Shown one piece after another: positions 20,801-28,885 of a stretch of 64,000 nucleotides of DNA. This DNA comes from an uncultured Lachnospiraceae bacterium (GTDB lineage: Bacteria > Bacillota > Clostridia > Lachnospirales > Lachnospiraceae). A program made the translations under genes and the position numbers. Below the pieces are notes generated by a model, which was not told where the DNA came from, made no database searches, and saw only the letters and a list, made by a program, of their open reading frames with translations. Location: contig CATNCF010000004.1 in the NCBI GenBank assembly GCA_950097145.1, positions 1 to 64,000 on the forward strand. Reading direction: 5' to 3'. The first letter of the stretch is position 1. Every line of letters begins with the position of its first letter.

Positions 20801-23800
20801 TGTAATCGTTCCGTTTCTTCATCCAAACCATTGTAAACCTGCCGTTTGAGTCTGTCTCCCTGCTTTTTTATTCCGATTGCCTGCATAGGAACAACTGACT
20901 CCTTATTGGTTTCTACTAATGGAAGTTCTTCTGTATATGTTTCTTCTGGAAAACATGCCTTACATTTCAATGGATGAGCCCATTCTGCTTTTACTTCTAC
21001 ATAAAACTTCATTCTGCTTTTATCTATCTTAGATATAATGGTGTTCTCTTCCGTTCTGCTCTTTTCCCAATACGGATTTTCATCAAGATCAGAAATTAAT
21101 ATAAATCCATAATTCAGTACTTTATAAAGCTGAAAGTCTTCATAAGCAGAATATTTTTCTGTTTTTAATGCTTCTCTTATGGTTTTCACCAAAAATCCAG
21201 AAGTCTTAATATGGGTTGTCATTGTGGAATTAATGGGGACAATTATAACAAACTGATGATCCTTATATCTTGCAAAAGAACCAAGCCCTCTGAATTTGCC
21301 TACTGATTTCTGCTCATAAATCAAATATTCCGTGTGAATATCCATCTGTTCAAACATATTGCATAATTCACTCAATAACATCTCAGAATAATTTTCGTAC
21401 CCCACCAGCGTAAACGGTTTATTCAGATCAAGGTCGTTATTATTATTCAGCTCATTAAAGAGCCAATATGCAAAACGTGAGGTATAATAGTTATTATGGA
21501 ATAATAACTCTGCTTCATAAAAGGACCGCACATGGATTTTAGACCCGACCCTGACGTGCAGTTTTTCTAATTTACAGCCAAATTTTTCTGACTGGACATC
21601 CTGATTCAACACATTTAAAAGGCTTCGTTCAAACAGAGTTTGTTCCACACTTCCATATTTTATCATGTCAAAGGGTACGATGCTCACAACTTCATTTGGG
21701 GCTGTTCCCATCTTATGGTTTTTAAGCATTTTCTTAAGAATCTTGAGACAGTCAGGATGAATGCAGCGGGCAAAAGCAAGCTTTTCCGTACTGCCAATTG
21801 CTTCACCCAAATTCACGCCTGAAATCAAAAATTCTTCCCCTTCCTTCTGGCCGCTCATGAACACCTGGGTGCCTTTCATCAATTGATTAACACCCTGTTT
21901 GTCATAAAATAATGCCATCATTCTGGTTATTTCGATAAAATGAGACTGTGAACATTCCGTTATCATGATATAGCAGTTCTGATCCCGCGGCTTCTGCGCA
22001 ATATAGAGCATAACAGCCTTACAAAACATTTCTATCATGGTAAGCGCTATCTTTTCCGCTGAAAAATGAAGAATCAGATTTTCACCTGTGTTTTGCATGA
22101 TGCTTTCTTTTAATTTCACTGCCAGTTTTTGGATCGTTCTTTCTTTTATCTCTTGATAGTGAAGCTCTTGATTTTCGCCACGTACTTCTTGAAACATAGC
22201 CGTACAGTAATTTGACGTAAAATCAATCGTCTCACAAACGCTATATTTTCTCAAGAGACAGTTTGTATAATTAATATTGACATTCAAAGAAATATTCTGC
22301 ATTTCTTTTTTTGCTCTAAAGGGCATAAGGATATCATACTGGGTTCCAGGTATTCCAGCAGACCGAGATGCGGCTCTATCATTCTTGATGGAACTATAGA
22401 ACTCCCGGTCCTGCTGAATCAGATAGTCCCTCTGGCTCCGTACTCGAAAATACCCCTCATAGCAAGAAACCAGTGATTCAAAAATCTGCAGTCCATAATG
22501 GTGCACTATATTTTCAGAGATTCCATTATATTCATGCCAAAAACTTGAATTCTCAAAAAAATCTGAAACTTTTAAATTTGAGGCTTGTCCTAAAATCTGT
22601 TGATAAATCCCTTTTTCCTCTTGGTTTGCACATTCCATTCTCACTTGAAAACTGTGAAAAAACTGATTCGGTATTGTGCAGTGCGAAAAATCAACAACTT
22701 TTATTTCCATATAGTTGACAGAAATCCCTGCTCCCGTTCGTTCCTCCATATAATTATGATACTGTGTTTTAAGATAAGCTCCGCTTCGTCCTTCACTATC
22801 ATTATGGACACGAAAGCAAAAATATCCTCTTCGGTTTTCTGAATGATACACATTTTCAAGAATCTGAAGCAATCCATCTGCCATATCTCTTGCATCAAAT
22901 ATCTCTTGTTCTATTTGTTCCATAGAATCTGTATCTTCATTCTTCAAAAAATAATCTGAAATGCAAAAAATATACATTGCAAGCAATGGCATATCTTTCA
23001 CAAGTTCAAACAATTCTTTTGACTTCCAGATTTCATATCTCTTTTGGACAAAACCTATGTTTTCATTTTCTTTGGTGCAAAAACATTCTGAAAAAATATT
23101 CATCAGTCTTACATCTGAGTCCTTAGAATTCACAATAACTTCTTTTGGATATCTTTTCTTTAACGCCATTGGACATATATGGGGTAAAAAGTAGTCCTTC
23201 GTATATTCATATCCACTAGCTCCAATTGATATTCTCCGATATAACTTTAGTAAAAATGATTGTACTGACTGGTGCCAATATTCCGCTGTCTTTTCATCTT
23301 CTCCAATATAAAAAATAGGTGAAAAACGCCGGATAATCCGCATTTTATTAAAATTCACTTTATGGTAACGCTGATGTTCCAGGGCATAACATTCTCCTAT
23401 CTTTTCCGTAAATTCAAGATTAGATAACAAATCCTTGATATTTGCAGTAATTTTCCGCTGATTGTCAGCCCTGACACATAAGATGCTTTTTCCATTTAAT
23501 TTATCATTTGCCAAACAATAATAAATTAAATTTACCATTTCATTTTCATTCGAGCAGTCCACAAAGAACACACACTTTATCATATCTCCCTGAACAAATT
23601 TCGGTGGTTCTTCCCTAAAGCTTTTCCGTGTTTTTCTTATAATCTCTTCAAATGACAATTCCTGTTCCGAAGAAAAGTAGGTAACCTTATTCAGAAACTC
23701 CATATGGCTATTTATTGCTCCATTGAAAAACCCGTCCACTGCCTGCAGGCAGTTTGCATATTCCTCCTGCTTGTTTAAGATATCAAATATCATTGTCCAA

Positions 23801-23805
23801 TACAT
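17890..23805 (-). CDS. 1971-residue protein with PRTase-like motifs and C-terminal histidine-kinase-type ATPase
   Basis: A very large cytoplasmic protein with no signal peptide or transmembrane segment that I can see. About residues 845-865 contain FVIIVPINSTMTTHIK, and about 1115-1135 contain VINFHYVDDTIISGHTFLRM. Both resemble the PRPP-binding loop of type I phosphoribosyltransferases (hydrophobic strand, DD, T/S-G-x-T). The second is preceded by IIVAPLHFSNTAFVEEVNG and followed by a CVLCKK pair near 1210; another KCKACF pair is near 945. The C-terminus (about 1855-1960) looks like a GHKL/HATPase: LFLAVFQNAKKHGVS (N box), ITISLKDNNLCIENC and YRSGEGISQAVI (G box). I recognise no family for the N-terminal 800 residues. 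The ATG at 23805 has AGGGGG 7 bases upstream. Confidence 0.75.
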   Translation of the reverse strand: MYWTMIFDILNKQEEYANCLQAVDGFFNGAINSHMEFLNKVTYFSSEQELSFEEIIRKTRKSFREEPPKFVQGDMIKCVFFVDCSNENEMVNLIYYCLANDKLNGKSILCVRADNQRKITANIKDLLSNLEFTEKIGECYALEHQRYHKVNFNKMRIIRRFSPIFYIGEDEKTAEYWHQSVQSFLLKLYRRISIGASGYEYTKDYFLPHICPMALKKRYPKEVIVNSKDSDVRLMNIFSECFCTKENENIGFVQKRYEIWKSKELFELVKDMPLLAMYIFCISDYFLKNEDTDSMEQIEQEIFDARDMADGLLQILENVYHSENRRGYFCFRVHNDSEGRSGAYLKTQYHNYMEERTGAGISVNYMEIKVVDFSHCTIPNQFFHSFQVRMECANQEEKGIYQQILGQASNLKVSDFFENSSFWHEYNGISENIVHHYGLQIFESLVSCYEGYFRVRSQRDYLIQQDREFYSSIKNDRAASRSAGIPGTQYDILMPFRAKKEMQNISLNVNINYTNCLLRKYSVCETIDFTSNYCTAMFQEVRGENQELHYQEIKERTIQKLAVKLKESIMQNTGENLILHFSAEKIALTMIEMFCKAVMLYIAQKPRDQNCYIMITECSQSHFIEITRMMALFYDKQGVNQLMKGTQVFMSGQKEGEEFLISGVNLGEAIGSTEKLAFARCIHPDCLKILKKMLKNHKMGTAPNEVVSIVPFDMIKYGSVEQTLFERSLLNVLNQDVQSEKFGCKLEKLHVRVGSKIHVRSFYEAELLFHNNYYTSRFAYWLFNELNNNNDLDLNKPFTLVGYENYSEMLLSELCNMFEQMDIHTEYLIYEQKSVGKFRGLGSFARYKDHQFVIIVPINSTMTTHIKTSGFLVKTIREALKTEKYSAYEDFQLYKVLNYGFILISDLDENPYWEKSRTEENTIISKIDKSRMKFYVEVKAEWAHPLKCKACFPEETYTEELPLVETNKESVVPMQAIGIKKQGDRLKRQVYNGLDEETERLQELSKFLVYDHVERNGNHFNYYFSTEKLWDFPDIRKNVQIWLEGQKSLFPKEERKVYDIIVAPLHFSNTAFVEEVNGYLFRNAALVLHFAAEKEFRMNVKTKYSSVQQLYDNLCLDDEESVINFHYVDDTIISGHTFLRMRSLIRSLIDVKTTRKVTINIFKSIVLLLNRMSKSSIKNYIEDTKYFMAYFNLNISSMRVNSDACVLCKKYNEWNKLAEQASLNEVYGYWKQKSRKIECKSIERLEWKKEKNSVKRQARAKQYMIASHKAKNLMDVLCGSVDKMVLGQEIVDHLFPVDSEENFEELVAMLKVLGRPFLTFRKEEKEAVFELMLIMLNILIQDAEPVGQENLYCILEQLWNNTANRTKIITMLLNRLAELESNYIIRKRSMNRIMEYCMNHIGDERERKAFVDNYLNRVKQLVGQSNDFAKGLFLEYLLLYDEEYQDNFAEKEIVSLAGKDSFTAFKRKAYLENTKLADYGIEYLADCFANGMECTEDNLKEMLNENYYFDNFIQYLSFHKMVKVDDGGKIIEFSSASDVKKLEGMVKFQLLYQKIFQEWKTPGMEFREEKESLEELKNKFTEMLGYLKAASGAIDGEIIVPYKTKKGQADKYIALELGESAEIRRMENKEQYVLEFMKKNDSFEGDTYTICNWQNKQKWILLKFYDGISGGRDDIPIIYMLFPFNTTEEKEILHALKNILIFRNKIWKILNLSGSTLLQNWTDSLFYKQQMLKSRAVGHTEIEFLVKQFQELVEWICSQTYQEKEEQEKCFYKKYFDLIVNSMIGYMNSQVLGDKGKYLMSLSDMNLMQFWEGEKECFEAACTIWNLKIEFKNQEELMEQKLRKGTEQPDKIPDPDMLRTLFLAVFQNAKKHGVSTEEGYKIITISLKDNNLCIENCVNEKMKEKIEKEVMPEAYRSGEGISQAVIFDTCQSWYQNVHYNELFAIRSEEKNGNREWYYVVKLPIIERKGGK

Positions 23806-23917
23806 TAATTTTCCCCCTATTATCCTTTTATACTCTGCAAATATGCTATATCCCAGCATTAGGCTGTCCTATTTTATGTATATAATTCTTCAGCTTTTTA
23901 TCCGATAGTTCATTAAT

Positions 23918-23946
23918 ATTTTACCATGCAGAAAAATAATTCACAA
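23918..23946 (-). promoter_or_regulatory. Promoter of the PRTase/receiver/DUF2971 operon
   Basis: On the minus strand, TTGTGA and TAAAAT are spaced by 17 bases and followed by an A/T-rich leader of about 105 bases before the ATG at 23805. No operator symmetry is obvious. Confidence 0.55.
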
Positions 23947-23980
23947 GTAAAAGGAACTATAAAATTGTTTATGAACAAAG

Positions 23981-24015
23981 TGGGTGTCAAAAGCGCCATG
24001 CGCCCTCAACACCCA
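23981..24015 (-). terminator. Hairpin separating the GTPase pair from the downstream operon
   Basis: TGGGTGT and ACACCCA arms enclose a nested GCGC-CAT-GCGC hairpin. It lies just after the stop of the 251-residue gene. There is no strong T-tract, so termination strength is uncertain. Confidence 0.5.
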
Positions 24016-24029
24016 AAATATATACATTC

Positions 24030-24785
24030 TTATTGAAAAAGCTGTTCGCTGGAAAAGAAATTGTCCGCCTCTTTTGAAATATTCACCAAAAGTTTCCGGC
24101 GTTCCTTCTTTTCAGCATCTTCCTCTTCTTTCAGAATATCCCTGGCTTTCAGCCCTTTATAAACCATAAACCACAGTCCCCAGTATTCTTTACCTGAAAT
24201 CTGCATGAAATTACGCAGCTCTTCATTCATCTGGTCATAATATCCCACCAGATACTGCTCGTCCCCAGTATCGTTCTTCACTTCCTGGATGAACATATCA
24301 AGCATGTTTTGCAGTTCTATTTTCAGCCTTCCTTTATCCTCTGAGAAAATAGTATCTTTCATTTCCTCAGAGAATGAATATTCAGCCTTCGTGCCGGTCC
24401 CAGTATTACCTAATTGGTTTACCAGCGCTTCCATTTCATCATCTGCAGACAAGATTCCAGATTCAAAGGCTTTTGTTTCTTCTCCGTGTTCTGCAGAATG
24501 CTCTTTATAAGGCTCGTCTGTCAGGCTTTTTTCCGCATGATGGTAAAATAATGCTTTCGTCAGCCCATTCATTTCATCCAGGCGGAACCTGTCCAGAGAA
24601 TCAAAGTATTCTTTTAGCTCTTCAAAATGACTGCTGCGGCCAAACAATTCCTCTCCCATTCTTCGAAAGAAATCATCATCCTGTACTTTCAGATGCATGA
24701 TACAGTCTCCCATTTTGTCCAGATCAATGGGTACGCACTTGACAAACAGTTCTGCTGTTTTCTCCTTATAACCTTTTTCTATCAT
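24030..24785 (-). CDS. Hypothetical partner of the dynamin-like GTPase
   Basis: A 251-residue, mostly helical, acidic soluble protein (MEALVNQLGNTGTGTKAEYS, KEYWGLWFMVYKGLKARDIL). I recognise no family. Its start overlaps the 3' end of the GTPase gene by 20 bases, so the two products are translated together and probably act together. The ribosome binding site is weak (AGAAGAG), in keeping with translational coupling. A hairpin follows its stop. Confidence 0.65.
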   Translation of the reverse strand: MIEKGYKEKTAELFVKCVPIDLDKMGDCIMHLKVQDDDFFRRMGEELFGRSSHFEELKEYFDSLDRFRLDEMNGLTKALFYHHAEKSLTDEPYKEHSAEHGEETKAFESGILSADDEMEALVNQLGNTGTGTKAEYSFSEEMKDTIFSEDKGRLKIELQNMLDMFIQEVKNDTGDEQYLVGYYDQMNEELRNFMQISGKEYWGLWFMVYKGLKARDILKEEEDAEKKERRKLLVNISKEADNFFSSEQLFQ

Positions 24786-26415
24786 TCTGCTCTTCTGAGG
24801 GAAAAGTCGCTATCCTTCTCACCGCTTTTTTCAGGGACTCTATGGATATCTGCCTTGCCTTTGCAATCCCAGAGGCATATTTGCAGGAATCTTCCACAAT
24901 CTTTTCCAATTCTATTCCTTTTTTCAGTTCCCTGACCATATCAATCCGCTGCTGCAGAAATGATTTACCTTGCTTTTCCCTGCTTTTTGACATGATGGCA
25001 GAGCTATAATTTTTCAACTCTGCCAGACGATTCAGCATATGATTCTCCACCATGGAATACAGGTAATCGTCTGACTGCTGCTGCGACAGATTCACTCTCA
25101 CAGTTCCAAGCTTCTGTTTCAGCCTGCTTCTCTGTATCTTTGCCTGTTCAAGGAGGCTGTCAGATTCTTTCTCAAGATGATCATCTATAGACTGCAGATG
25201 CCGCGCCATCTGGTCCAAAAATCCCTCCAGCATGGATTTTACTTCCTCATGGCTGCTCACATCAATCACTTTCCGGTATGAAATTCCTTCTTCTTTTTTA
25301 AATATATCATAAGCGCTGCTTTCCAATACTTTAAGATAATCTTCCGAACAGTTCCGTGGAATATCCTTCAAATGGTTCTGCAGGAATACCATCCAGTACC
25401 GGGCGTCTGATTCCTGGTGCTCCAGGAAAATTTCATTCAGTGTTTCGAAGAGGTGTTTGTCTTCCTCGTCCGGTCCTGACTCTGGATATCTGATGCGGTA
25501 TGGGCAGATAAATATTACGCCGTCGCTTTCATTTCTGGCGGCGTCCTGTACCTGTTTTATGGTATCTGCAGAGGGATCTCCGATTCCCACGGTATCCACC
25601 AGACGAATCCTCCCATCCACTCCCTGGATATTGGTTTTAATAACAGCATTTTTGACTGCAATATACCAGCAGTGATTCTGCTTAGACACAAACAGCTTGA
25701 TATCTTCCGATTTTGAAAGCATATACTGCAATTTTCCGCTTCCCATTTCCAGAAGCTCCAGATCTTCCAACCCCTGTCTCCCTGCTCCCAGTTCTGAGAT
25801 TCCAAGATAAGGCTCCCATTCCTTTCTGCTCTGTTCCTCCGTATAGGCTTCCATCAAACGCCCTATCTCTTTTATGCATGTCTTCACATCATCTTTTTTC
25901 CCTACCTCCAGATCGGGATAGTTTTTTTCCAGCTCTCCCGCCAGGTTTTTCAGATGTTCCAGGCTCTGCCTGATTTGCCCCGCAGTTAAATCTGGAACTT
26001 CCTGGGCATAAATCTGTTCCTTTGGAAAAATTTTCTGGAGCTTTTTTACCCTGTATTTCAACTCACTGTTGATATCCTGCCTTACCTCTTCCGCCGTCTT
26101 GAAGGTAAAATACGCCTTGGTATCGTTTCCTTCCATATTCTCAATGACAGAACGTACGCCTGTGCACGATGTGCCCGGCAGTGAGGGAATACAGTCGTCT
26201 CCCTTGCCCGTAGCAGACTGAAGGAACTGGCTCTTTCCCGATCCCACCTTTCCAATCACAACCAGATCAATGGTAGGCCTTCGGAACCGGGTCTGTAATC
26301 TCTCCAGAGAATCCATTACGCACTGGCAGGTTTCCCGGCTTTCTTCTGCTAATTTTTTTGCTTCCTGAAGATTTCTCGCCGTCTGTTTACCAAAAAGATT
26401 TTCTTGTTCTTCCAA
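24766..26415 (-). CDS. Dynamin-like / P-loop GTPase
   Basis: A 549-residue protein. The G1 loop is VIGKVGSGKSQFLQSATGKG (about residues 54-73), a switch-I-type Thr is in GTSCTGVRS, and G3 is RLVDTVGIGDPS (about 270-282). The N-terminal helix and a long C-terminal coiled coil (about 390-520: DDHLEKESDSLLEQAKIQRS) match the build of bacterial dynamin-like proteins, although the G4 NKxD is not clear. No membrane helix is evident. The only start in reach is TTG at 26415, with an in-frame TAA 18 bases upstream and no Shine-Dalgarno sequence. Bacterial dynamin-like pairs have roles in membrane repair and, in some cases, phage defence. Confidence 0.75.
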   Translation of the reverse strand: MEEQENLFGKQTARNLQEAKKLAEESRETCQCVMDSLERLQTRFRRPTIDLVVIGKVGSGKSQFLQSATGKGDDCIPSLPGTSCTGVRSVIENMEGNDTKAYFTFKTAEEVRQDINSELKYRVKKLQKIFPKEQIYAQEVPDLTAGQIRQSLEHLKNLAGELEKNYPDLEVGKKDDVKTCIKEIGRLMEAYTEEQSRKEWEPYLGISELGAGRQGLEDLELLEMGSGKLQYMLSKSEDIKLFVSKQNHCWYIAVKNAVIKTNIQGVDGRIRLVDTVGIGDPSADTIKQVQDAARNESDGVIFICPYRIRYPESGPDEEDKHLFETLNEIFLEHQESDARYWMVFLQNHLKDIPRNCSEDYLKVLESSAYDIFKKEEGISYRKVIDVSSHEEVKSMLEGFLDQMARHLQSIDDHLEKESDSLLEQAKIQRSRLKQKLGTVRVNLSQQQSDDYLYSMVENHMLNRLAELKNYSSAIMSKSREKQGKSFLQQRIDMVRELKKGIELEKIVEDSCKYASGIAKARQISIESLKKAVRRIATFPSEEQNDRKRL

Positions 26416-26530
26416 GGTTAATGGTTCAATTTACTTGTATACTTCTAAAAAACGTTCCATCTCCCCGTTCCATTTTGATGTTTTACTTTTCTGCTGCTGC
26501 CTATTCTCTGCCTTTTCCGTCCGTTTTATA

Positions 26531-26559
26531 ATAATTTCATCGGACACGAATGAAATTAT
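26531..26559. promoter_or_regulatory. Operator-like inverted repeat
   Basis: ATAATTTCAT and ATGAAATTAT form perfect 10-base arms with a 9-base spacer, just upstream of a strong ribosome binding site (AGGAGAG) and a truncated ORF. This resembles a repressor operator of a small, now decayed, regulatory or toxin-antitoxin gene. Confidence 0.45.
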
Positions 26560-26585
26560 AAATTAAAAATACAGGAGAGTAAAAT

Positions 26586-26615
26586 ATGGGTAAAAACATC
26601 GAAGATATTTTGTAA
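26586..26615 (+). pseudogene. 9-residue ORF remnant with a strong ribosome binding site
   Basis: AGGAGAG is followed 7 bases later by ATG and the short frame MGKNIEDIL, then TAA. The frame looks like the first residues of a longer gene whose remainder has been lost. Confidence 0.3.
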
Positions 26616-26786
26616 GTATGTGCTAGTACAGTTTCATATAAGAAATATTATAATATATGAAAACTTCAGATTCAAGGAAAGAAATTTTGCCTCCCCAAAA
26701 ATGAATATACCGTTAATTCTTCGTGCAAAATATTGTATTTTACGTGCCGATAACGAATACTGTAATTATCAGCAGGAGATGGTTAT

Positions 26787-27063
26787 ATGGCTGGCTCTAC
26801 TACAAACATCAGCATCCGCATGGATTCAGACCTGAAAACACAGGCTGACAGACTGTTTGGGGAACTCGTCATGAACCTGACAACAGCATTCAGTATTTTT
26901 GTCCGCCAATCCCTCCGTGAGGGGCGGATTCCCTTTGACATCTCTCAACCAGCCAGGCAGCGAAACAGTTGCCGCCATGCTGGAAGCAGAAAGGATTGCG
27001 AAAGATCCAGCAGTAAAAAGGTATACTGATCTGGACGAACTGTTCGCAGACCTGAAAGCATGA
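26787..27063 (+). pseudogene. dinJ: DinJ/RelB-family antitoxin, frameshifted
   Basis: The N-terminal part reads TNISIRMDSDLKTQADRLFG and RQSLREGRIPFDIS, a typical ribbon-helix-helix DinJ/RelB antitoxin. After IPFDIS the frame is lost, but the next frame continues as LNQPGSETVAAMLEAERIAK and DLDELFADLKA with a stop at 27061-27063. The break lies in a TCTC tract, consistent with loss of one CT pair. AGCAGGAGA precedes the ATG. The protein as read in its first frame would end with an unrelated tail (80 residues), so the antitoxin is very probably non-functional. Confidence 0.75.
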
Positions 27064-27200
27064 GAAACGCAAAATATACCGTCAAGCACACCACACAGTT
27101 CAAGAAAGATTACAAGCTTACTATGAGGCGTGGGCAATTTCTGATAGCTGGTTATCATCCTTCTTTTTGGTTCTGCTATAACCATTGCGGGAAACACTGA
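27060..27200 (+). pseudogene. yafQ: YafQ-family toxin, truncated N-terminal fragment
   Basis: The start codon overlaps the antitoxin stop (ATGA), as in intact dinJ-yafQ pairs. The first 25 residues, MRNAKYTVKHTTQFKKDYKL then TMRRG, match the start of a YafQ/RelE mRNase. The rest of the roughly 90-residue toxin, including the catalytic histidines, is missing. The frame continues with unrelated residues to TGA at 27198-27200. Confidence 0.7.
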
Positions 27201-27223
27201 AAAAAAGAAATATCTAGACTTAC

Positions 27224-27406
27224 AAATTGCTAAAAGATTACCATGTCAGCCGGGAAATGCTGGATAATTTGAAACAGTACCGAAGCATTACCATGACAAC
27301 GCTGAATGAGCTCTGTAATATGCCAGACTGTGATGTAACGGATATGATCAAATATACAAAAGATTCAAACTCTCTACGCATAACATTACATAAAAATTCA
27401 GGGTAA
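27224..27406 (+). pseudogene. Cro/C1-type HTH regulator remnant
   Basis: An open frame with no start codon near its beginning reads KLLKDYHVSREMLDNLKQYR then SITMTTLNELCNMPDCDVTD and ends in TAA. This matches the C-terminal two thirds of small XRE-type regulators (the pattern of SxxTLxxLCxxLxCDxxDIM). The N-terminus and promoter are missing. Together with the DinJ/YafQ fragments it marks a decayed accessory patch. Confidence 0.5.
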
Positions 27407-27442
27407 TTGCTCTGGATTGAACAATTACCCCAACTATCCTCC

Positions 27443-28177
27443 CTACAGACGGATATCAATGGGTGTATAAACTTCTGGCTGTACGTCTTCTTCTGGAGAT
27501 TCTGGAACTTTTGTCTCCTGCTCCTCCTTTGCTTTATCCGGCTCTTCTCGTTCTTCTGTATTCTCTGTCTTGCCAGTTTCCTTAGACGCCTGTTCCATGC
27601 TCTTATTCGCCTCTGCCAAATCAGATATCTGGGAAGCCGCCGCCTTCTCTGCTTTCACCTGCACATCTGCCAGCTCCTCCTGTTTCTGCTCCACATTGCC
27701 GCCTCTGGCTGCATCCAGCTTAATTTCTACCTCCAGCACCCCTGCTCTTCCATTCATTTCTGACGCCACACTGCCTTGCACCTTCGCCTGGCTCATTGCT
27801 GAATCCGCTGTCATCATAGCTTTCATATTTGCCTGGGAAAGACCTGCACTTTTTGTACCATTTGTTCCACCCTTTAAGGTCTCTGGCTTTCTGTTTCCTC
27901 CCAGCATATCGTCCATGGAAGCGCCTTTCTCCTGCTGCTTTTCTTTTCTCTGCTCCATCTGATGCTGGCGGAGCTGACTGTTCAAATCTGTGATCTCCTT
28001 CTGTATCTCCTGACGCTTTTTCATCTTCTCTTCCACACTCATTTCTTCATTGGAAGATAATTCCTGGAGCTGCTTTTGCTTCTGCGAAATCTGATTCTGG
28101 AGGTTTTTACTCTCCTGATCCATTGCCTGCATACCGCCAATTGGACTCATCTGTCCGCCGATTCCACTAATTCTCAT
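27443..28177 (-). CDS. FlxA-like coiled-coil protein
   Basis: A 244-residue hydrophilic protein. It begins with MRISGIGGQMSPIGG, followed by a coiled coil (about residues 18-85, NLQNQISQKQKQLQELSSNE) of the FlxA-like type (PF14282), then Ala/Gln-rich helices and an acidic Glu/Pro-rich tail ending in TPIDIRL. The ATG at 28177 has AGGAGG 8 bases upstream. FlxA is named from a flagellar-regulated gene in E. coli, but there are no flagellar genes here and the function is unknown. It stands alone, divergent from the bPH2 operon. Confidence 0.7.
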   Translation of the reverse strand: MRISGIGGQMSPIGGMQAMDQESKNLQNQISQKQKQLQELSSNEEMSVEEKMKKRQEIQKEITDLNSQLRQHQMEQRKEKQQEKGASMDDMLGGNRKPETLKGGTNGTKSAGLSQANMKAMMTADSAMSQAKVQGSVASEMNGRAGVLEVEIKLDAARGGNVEQKQEELADVQVKAEKAAASQISDLAEANKSMEQASKETGKTENTEEREEPDKAKEEQETKVPESPEEDVQPEVYTPIDIRL

Positions 28178-28399
28178 TTTCAAATCCTCCTTTTCCTGTT
28201 TCAATACAATGATTGTCTATCAGTTCTATCGGTCGCCAAAACTTACAGAATTAGAAAAAATACATGGAAGGACTTTTTTTCGTTGTAAAACGTTTCTTAC
28301 CACAGCCTTACATTAGCTTACAATTCCCTGTCTTTCCTTTCATCCTTACAATAAATATGATACGATAACTAAAATGTGTTTTTAGAAAGGACTGCTCTT

Positions 28400-28885
28400 A
28401 TGAAATTTGAAAAATTAAACAAAAACGCTTTGAAATGCATGTATACTGCAGCCGGTCTGGGCGTTCTGGTTTCCATGGCTGGATTCACCTTTATTATGTT
28501 GTATTTTTCTCTGTTTTCTAATGTGCTGGCAGTTGGCATTTATACCTTCCTGATGATTCTGCTGGCAATCAACGGAATTATTTCCCCGCCGCTGCGCTGC
28601 AAACGGTACCGCTACGCCATTGACGATGAATGCATTGATATCCGGGAAGGCTGGTTATGGATAGAAGAGCATGTGGTTCCATTAAACCGTCTTCACCAGA
28701 TTTCTATGAACCAGGGACCTATTGACCGTATCTATGGGCTGACCAAGGTTGTTGTCACCACTGCCGGAGGTGAAGTGACCATCCGCTTTCTGGAATACAG
28801 CAAGGCACAGCAGATCGCAGATAGATTAAAAGTAAAAATAAACGAACTTGCCCTTGTAACACAGAATGGAGGCCGCCATGAATAA
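28400..28885 (+). CDS. bPH2 (YdbS-like) membrane protein
   Basis: A 161-residue protein with two N-terminal membrane helices (about residues 15-36 and 40-58), then a pleckstrin-homology-like bPH2 domain (RYRYAIDDECIDIREGWLWI, VVPLNRLHQISMNQGPIDRI, GLTKVVVTTAGGEVTIRFL). The ATG at 28400 (AAAGGA 9 bases before) is favoured over an earlier TTG/ATG at 28376. Overlaps the next gene by 8 bases. YdbS/YdbT pairs in Bacillus contribute to resistance to some antimicrobial peptides. Confidence 0.85.
   Translation: MKFEKLNKNALKCMYTAAGLGVLVSMAGFTFIMLYFSLFSNVLAVGIYTFLMILLAINGIISPPLRCKRYRYAIDDECIDIREGWLWIEEHVVPLNRLHQISMNQGPIDRIYGLTKVVVTTAGGEVTIRFLEYSKAQQIADRLKVKINELALVTQNGGRHE

Larger units (their letters stand above)
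26416..26786. other. 371-base gap with operator-like palindrome and decayed small ORF
   Basis: The stretch between the GTPase gene and the DinJ remnant holds an inverted repeat (26531-26559) and a 9-codon ORF (26586-26615), and no complete gene. It is A/T-rich after 26600. I see nothing else that can be named in it. Confidence 0.5.
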
